DNA of 64,000 bases from Bacteroidota bacterium. Lineage in GTDB: Bacteria; Bacteroidota; Bacteroidia; AKYH767-A; 2013-40CM-41-45. The stretch lies in contig JADKKE010000011.1 of the NCBI GenBank assembly GCA_016720655.1, positions 1 to 64,000 on the forward strand, read 5' to 3'. This document shows, piece by piece, positions 62,487-64,000 of the stretch; the first letter of the stretch is position 1, and every line of letters begins with the position of its first letter. The translations under genes and the position numbers were made by a program. The notes below the pieces were generated by a model, which was not told where the DNA came from, did no database searches, and worked only from the letters and a program-made list of their open reading frames with translations.

Positions 62487-64000
62487 TTATTTTTCAACGT
62501 TGCGTTGATTTAATCTTCTGGAAATCGTTTCTTCAATATTCACAGCCGGAATAGAAGCAATGAGCCGTTTCGTGTATTCTGTTTTTGGAAAGGAATAGAG
62601 TTCGTCTGCGTCACCAATCTCTTCAATTTTCCCCTGATTCATCACAATAATTCTATCGCTTATAAATTTAACAACACCAAGATCATGGGAAATAAAAATA
62701 AATGTAAATCCAAAATCACGCTTAAGTTCATTGAGCAAATTTAAAATCTGGGCCTGAATGCTTACATCGAGAGCCGAAACACATTCATCACAAATAATTA
62801 ATTCCGGCTCAAGGGCCAATGATCTGGCAATACAAATTCTTTGTCTTTGTCCGCCACTAAATTCATTCGGATATCGATTGAAATGTTCCGGCTTCAAATT
62901 CACCCGCGATAGCAATTCGAAAACTTTTTCTTTGCGCTCCTTTTTATCACGATGCAAACCATGAACTGTCATCGGTTCAAGAATAGCCTCGCCAACAATC
63001 ATGTGCGGATTGAGTGATGAATAGGGATCCTGAAAAATAATTTGAATGTGTTTTCGCATTTCTCGTAATGATCTTCCCTCAAGCAAAGCTAAATCCTGGT
63101 TCTTGAAAATTACTTTACCCTCTCTTGGTTCAACAAGGCGAAGAATGCTTCTGCCAAGAGTCGTTTTACCACATCCTGACTCGCCGACCAGCCCTAATGT
63201 TTCGCCGGGGTAAACTTCAAAACTAACATCGTCTACAGCTTTTATAAAATCTGTGGCTTTTCTTAAAATTCCTTTCTGAACAGGGAACCACGTTTTCAGG
63301 TTTTGAACCTGTAGAATCGGGCTTTGCGCATACAATTCTAGATGTCGCTTTGCTGTTTCTTCCGCTGTGACCAGCTGAACATTCAAGGATTCATCAATAC
63401 TTTTATTGATTTCCGTGAAGCTGCCATCGCTTTCAACATTCATGAAGTCATTGATCGTTGGTAATACATGAAGTCGTTTTGTTAGCGGAGGCCGACAGGC
63501 TAACAAACCTTTGGTATACGGATGCTGGGGCTTGAAAAAAATATCGCGAACAGAGCCTTCCTCCACGATCTTTCCTTTGTACATCACAACAACACGATCA
63601 GCAATCTCTGCAATCACACCAAGATCGTGGGAGATGAAAATCAATCCCATAGTATTTTCCTCTTGCAGATTGCGCATGAGGTCGAGGATAGTTGCCTGTA
63701 CTGTTACATCGAGAGAAGTGGTAGGTTCATCAGCAATTAGCACACGAGGTTCGCAACTCATCGCCATTGCAATCATGACTCTTTGCTTTTGTCCGCCTGA
63801 TAACTGGTGTGGATAAGCATCCACCATTCTTTTGGGATCCGGCAATTTTACTTTTTCAAAGAGAGCAATTGTTTGTTCTCTAGCTTCCTGTTTCGATAAT
63901 TTCTTGTGAAGAATCAATCCTTCTGCAACCTGATCACCACAGGAAAAAACCGGGTTCAGCGATGTCATTGGCTCCTGAAAAATCATTGCTATTTCATTCC
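62487..64000 (-). CDS. Peptide ABC transporter, fused dual ATPase (partial)
   Basis: Two ABC ATPases fused in one chain, the DppD/DppF or YejF/GsiA type that powers dipeptide or oligopeptide uptake. The gene runs off the right edge; the first Walker A lies outside. I see the first Q-loop MIFQEPMTSLNPVF, signature LSGGQKQRVMIAMAM and Walker B VLIADEPTTSLDV, then a linker and the second Walker A GLVGESGCGKTTLGRS, Q-loop IIFQDPYSSLNPHM, signature FSGGQRQRICIARSL and Walker B LIICDECVSALDV. The second Walker B has C in place of P after E. The permease partners are not in the window. Confidence 0.93.
   Translation of the reverse strand, partial: NEIAMIFQEPMTSLNPVFSCGDQVAEGLILHKKLSKQEAREQTIALFEKVKLPDPKRMVDAYPHQLSGGQKQRVMIAMAMSCEPRVLIADEPTTSLDVTVQATILDLMRNLQEENTMGLIFISHDLGVIAEIADRVVVMYKGKIVEEGSVRDIFFKPQHPYTKGLLACRPPLTKRLHVLPTINDFMNVESDGSFTEINKSIDESLNVQLVTAEETAKRHLELYAQSPILQVQNLKTWFPVQKGILRKATDFIKAVDDVSFEVYPGETLGLVGESGCGKTTLGRSILRLVEPREGKVIFKNQDLALLEGRSLREMRKHIQIIFQDPYSSLNPHMIVGEAILEPMTVHGLHRDKKERKEKVFELLSRVNLKPEHFNRYPNEFSGGQRQRICIARSLALEPELIICDECVSALDVSIQAQILNLLNELKRDFGFTFIFISHDLGVVKFISDRIIVMNQGKIEEIGDADELYSFPKTEYTKRLIASIPAVNIEETISRRLNQRNVEK

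Noticed and set aside
1..64000. CRISPR arrays, tRNA or rRNA genes, prophage or restriction and defence systems
   Set aside because: I looked through all intergenic stretches and all proteins and found none; the 7-bp arrays lack spacers and are not CRISPR.

Overview
The window reads as a chromosomal segment of a Bacteroidota (Bacteroidetes) bacterium. The main signs are a GldH gliding lipoprotein, two large exported proteins with C-terminal type IX secretion (T9SS) sorting domains, a DUF5916 outer-membrane protein, GSxx-type lipoprotein leaders, upstream TAnnTTTG promoter elements, and few recognisable Shine-Dalgarno sequences. The DNA is moderately AT-rich and gene-dense. I found no rRNA, tRNA, CRISPR array, integrase or prophage. 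The only transposase gene is one IS200-like REP-associated tyrosine transposase (RAYT).

Layout. 1-833: 5' part of an MsbA-like lipid exporter. 1.4-4.9 kb: small Bacteroidota membrane proteins, then a RAYT with an internal minisatellite and a perfect 46-bp palindrome. 5.1-12.6 kb: rbfA, a methyltransferase, a LolC/E-type permease, two GNAT acetyltransferases, a decayed SGNH hydrolase, a flavin-binding PPOX protein, a GT87-like protein and a YjbR protein. 12.6-17.0 kb (minus): DUF5916, pheS, a periplasmic cyclophilin. 17.0-22.9 kb: small lipoprotein, VWA protein, TerB-DnaJ protein, cvpA, a damaged pgk, holB. 23.1-32.9 kb: PSP1/RicT-like protein, gldH, an M16 peptidase pair, penicillin-binding protein 1A, scoA. 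33-37.3 kb: two large membrane glycosyltransferase-like proteins. 37.4-41.1 kb: DUF1569, a COQ7-like ferritin-fold protein, two SRPBCC/START proteins, a YdaT-like/histone-H1-like protein. 41.2-48.5 kb (minus): CotH/lamin-tail T9SS protein and a 1550-residue T9SS protein with four 250-residue repeats. 49-53.2 kb (minus): operon of porin, Rieske protein, imelysin and di-heme oxidoreductase. 53.6-61.7 kb: glycan cluster (three GT2 enzymes, MBOAT O-acyltransferase, AlgJ/AlgX-like partner, GT-C enzyme) with scoB inside it. 61.7-64 kb (minus): MOSC protein and the 3' part of a peptide ABC ATPase.

How the genes work together. The GT2 enzymes resemble polyprenyl-phosphate sugar synthases, and the multi-membrane proteins resemble the GT-C enzymes that use such lipid-linked sugars. 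With the MBOAT/AlgJ pair this suggests synthesis and O-acetylation of a surface glycan or glycoprotein. The porin-Rieske-imelysin-cytochrome operon looks like an envelope redox or metal-uptake module. scoA and scoB, normally adjacent, lie about 21.5 kb apart.

Two sequence-level features stand out. First, at least eleven intergenic sites carry unrelated-looking tandem repeats that all have a 7-bp unit, most placed at gene 3' ends. Second, several genes, including essential ones, are broken by single-base indels, mostly in homopolymers. That pattern looks more like residual base-calling error than gene decay. The internal deletion in pgk and the SGNH hydrolase with a lost catalytic histidine may be real.
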